Assembly (NCBI RefSeq): GCF_001431205.1
Contig: NZ_LGPC01000015.1
Span: forward strand, 34,767 to 98,766
Origin: Staphylococcus sp. NAM3COL9
GTDB lineage: Bacteria; Bacillota; Bacilli; Staphylococcales; Staphylococcaceae
DNA length: 64,000 nt
Direction of reading: 5' to 3'
A program made the translations under genes and the position numbers. Position 1 is the first letter of the stretch; every line of letters starts with the position of its first letter. This document shows, piece by piece, positions 63,008 to 64,000 of the stretch. The notes beneath the pieces were generated by a model. It worked only from the letters and a program-made list of their open reading frames with translations, was not told the DNA's origin and did no database searches.

Positions 63008-64000
63008 ATGGGTAGTTCAATTATATTAAAGTTACTTAATGTAACTCATTATTATAGAAATAAAAAATCCTCCAAATGGTATTTACCATTTGGTTATGAT
63101 GAAGAAGATATAGAATTGAATAATTTTAACCTCCATATCTATCAAGGTGAAGCTTTAGGAATAATAGGTGAACCGGGTTCTTCTAAATCATTAATAGGGC
63201 GATTATTAAGTGGTGAAATACAACCAGATAAAGGAAGAGTCGTTAAGAAAAAGGACTTGTTTTTTGCTGATATTGAAGATAAATTATTGCAACATACTTC
63301 TGTAAATGAGTTTGTGGCTAATGCAATCATGTTGTTTCAATATAAGACTTCGAATCATAAAGTAGAGCAAATTATAAAGTATGCACACCTTGAAGATAAA
63401 GCAGATGTTAAAGTTAGCCGATTAACTGAGTCACAATATGCACAATTATTATTTGCGTTAGCAAGAACTTCAAAAGCAAGTATTATAATTTTTAATCATA
63501 TTTTACAATACTTAGATGAATCTTTTATCGAAAAAGCAATTGGACTTACAGAAGAATACATAAATCAAAATTTAACAATTGTGATAATCGATGATGATGT
63601 TCAATGTATAGCTCAGACTAGTAATTACATTGTTTGGGTTTCTCATGGCCAACTTAGAATGGAAGGCTCTTTAAATCAAGTCTTACCAGTATTTAAAGAT
63701 CATGAGAAAGATAGATTGTCATTGGAAAATGAACAAGAGAAAGCGAACTTTGACGTAGATTGGAAAAAAAGCAGAACAAGAACCCCAGAATTAACATATA
63801 ATTTTAAACGTATAGAAAGATATAATCATGTTAGACCACCTGTTGCATTTGTTAGGTTTTGGACATGGCTTTCGGTATTGGTAGTTGGCTTATTATTTAT
63901 GTCAATTTTAATGTTTAATAATATTGGGAAGTTACAGATTGGACAAAATATTGATCAAGCCTCAATACAAAACCAACATAAAGATCCTTATAAAGAAATG
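63008..64000 (+). CDS. TagH-like ABC ATP-binding protein with degenerate motifs (3' end outside window)
   Basis: 331 residues are visible and the frame stays open at the window end. The N-terminal domain resembles an ABC ATPase: HIYQGEALGIIGEPGSSKS occupies the Walker A place (residues 54-61, with Ser for the usual second Gly), RLTESQYAQL replaces the LSGGQ signature, and IIIFNH replaces the Walker B Asp-Glu. A linker and a membrane helix (FWTWLSVLVVGLLFMSILMF) follow from about residue 290, as in TagH of the teichoic acid exporter. ATP hydrolysis is doubtful. Start ATG 63008 with AAGGATGA upstream, in the recX-YfhH group. Confidence 0.7.
   Translation, partial: MGSSIILKLLNVTHYYRNKKSSKWYLPFGYDEEDIELNNFNLHIYQGEALGIIGEPGSSKSLIGRLLSGEIQPDKGRVVKKKDLFFADIEDKLLQHTSVNEFVANAIMLFQYKTSNHKVEQIIKYAHLEDKADVKVSRLTESQYAQLLFALARTSKASIIIFNHILQYLDESFIEKAIGLTEEYINQNLTIVIIDDDVQCIAQTSNYIVWVSHGQLRMEGSLNQVLPVFKDHEKDRLSLENEQEKANFDVDWKKSRTRTPELTYNFKRIERYNHVRPPVAFVRFWTWLSVLVVGLLFMSILMFNNIGKLQIGQNIDQASIQNQHKDPYKEM

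Overview
The window is a low-GC stretch of a Staphylococcus chromosome. The gene order is typically staphylococcal: sdrH, mroQ, groESL; the pmt transporter; pncB, nadE, purB; pcrB, pcrA, ligA, camS; gatCAB, dgkB, rlmCD, dinB; ftnA, murT, gatD, map, vraUTSR; then ampS, sgtB and recX. The species cannot be fixed from the sequence alone. SdrH carries 33-residue Pro/Gly/Glu repeats, putP is absent between camS and gatC, and no phage or IS element is seen, so a non-aureus species is plausible. No rRNA, tRNA or CRISPR array was found.

Layout. 1-5.1 kb: the end of surface protein SdrH, the CPBP protease MroQ, the chaperonin operon with CtsR and CIRCE operators, and a DinB-fold protein. 5.1-7.2 kb: an aminotransferase, then an apparently undescribed SOS-controlled type I toxin-antitoxin locus, then a small membrane protein. 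7.3-10.9 kb: pmtRABCD, which exports phenol-soluble modulins. 11-16.3 kb: a thioredoxin-like protein, a DUF1700/DUF4097 pair, a C45-family hydrolase, two unannotated small genes (an 18-residue amphipathic peptide and a 56-residue membrane peptide with a SigB-like promoter), and a LexA-controlled YolD-like gene. 16.5-28.1 kb: metabolic genes (lactonase, aldehyde dehydrogenase, pyrophosphatase PpaC, nicotinamidase, beta-helix protein, dicarboxylate transporter SdcS, prephenate dehydratase, nitric oxide synthase, PncB, NadE). 28.1-46.9 kb: mostly housekeeping information-processing genes. 47-64 kb: ferritin with a PerR-like box, MurT/GatD lipid II amidation, the cell-wall stress operon vraUTSR, a YihY-family protein, PtpA, AmpS, SgtB, RecX and a degenerate TagH-like ABC protein cut by the window end.

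How it fits together. Several genes serve the cell envelope (MurT/GatD, SgtB, VraTSR, a VanY-like carboxypeptidase, the TagH-like protein), NAD supply (PncA, PncB, NadE) and DNA repair or replication (PcrA, LigA, DinB, RecX). Two loci, YolD and the small toxin, carry LexA boxes within their promoters. The most notable unannotated item is the locus at 6572-6907. A 32-residue membrane toxin ORF sits behind a consensus LexA box. A convergent antisense RNA is predicted, with a shared bidirectional terminator and direct repeats at the toxin start and inside the antisense RNA. This is the architecture of Fst/par-type systems, here apparently tied to DNA damage.
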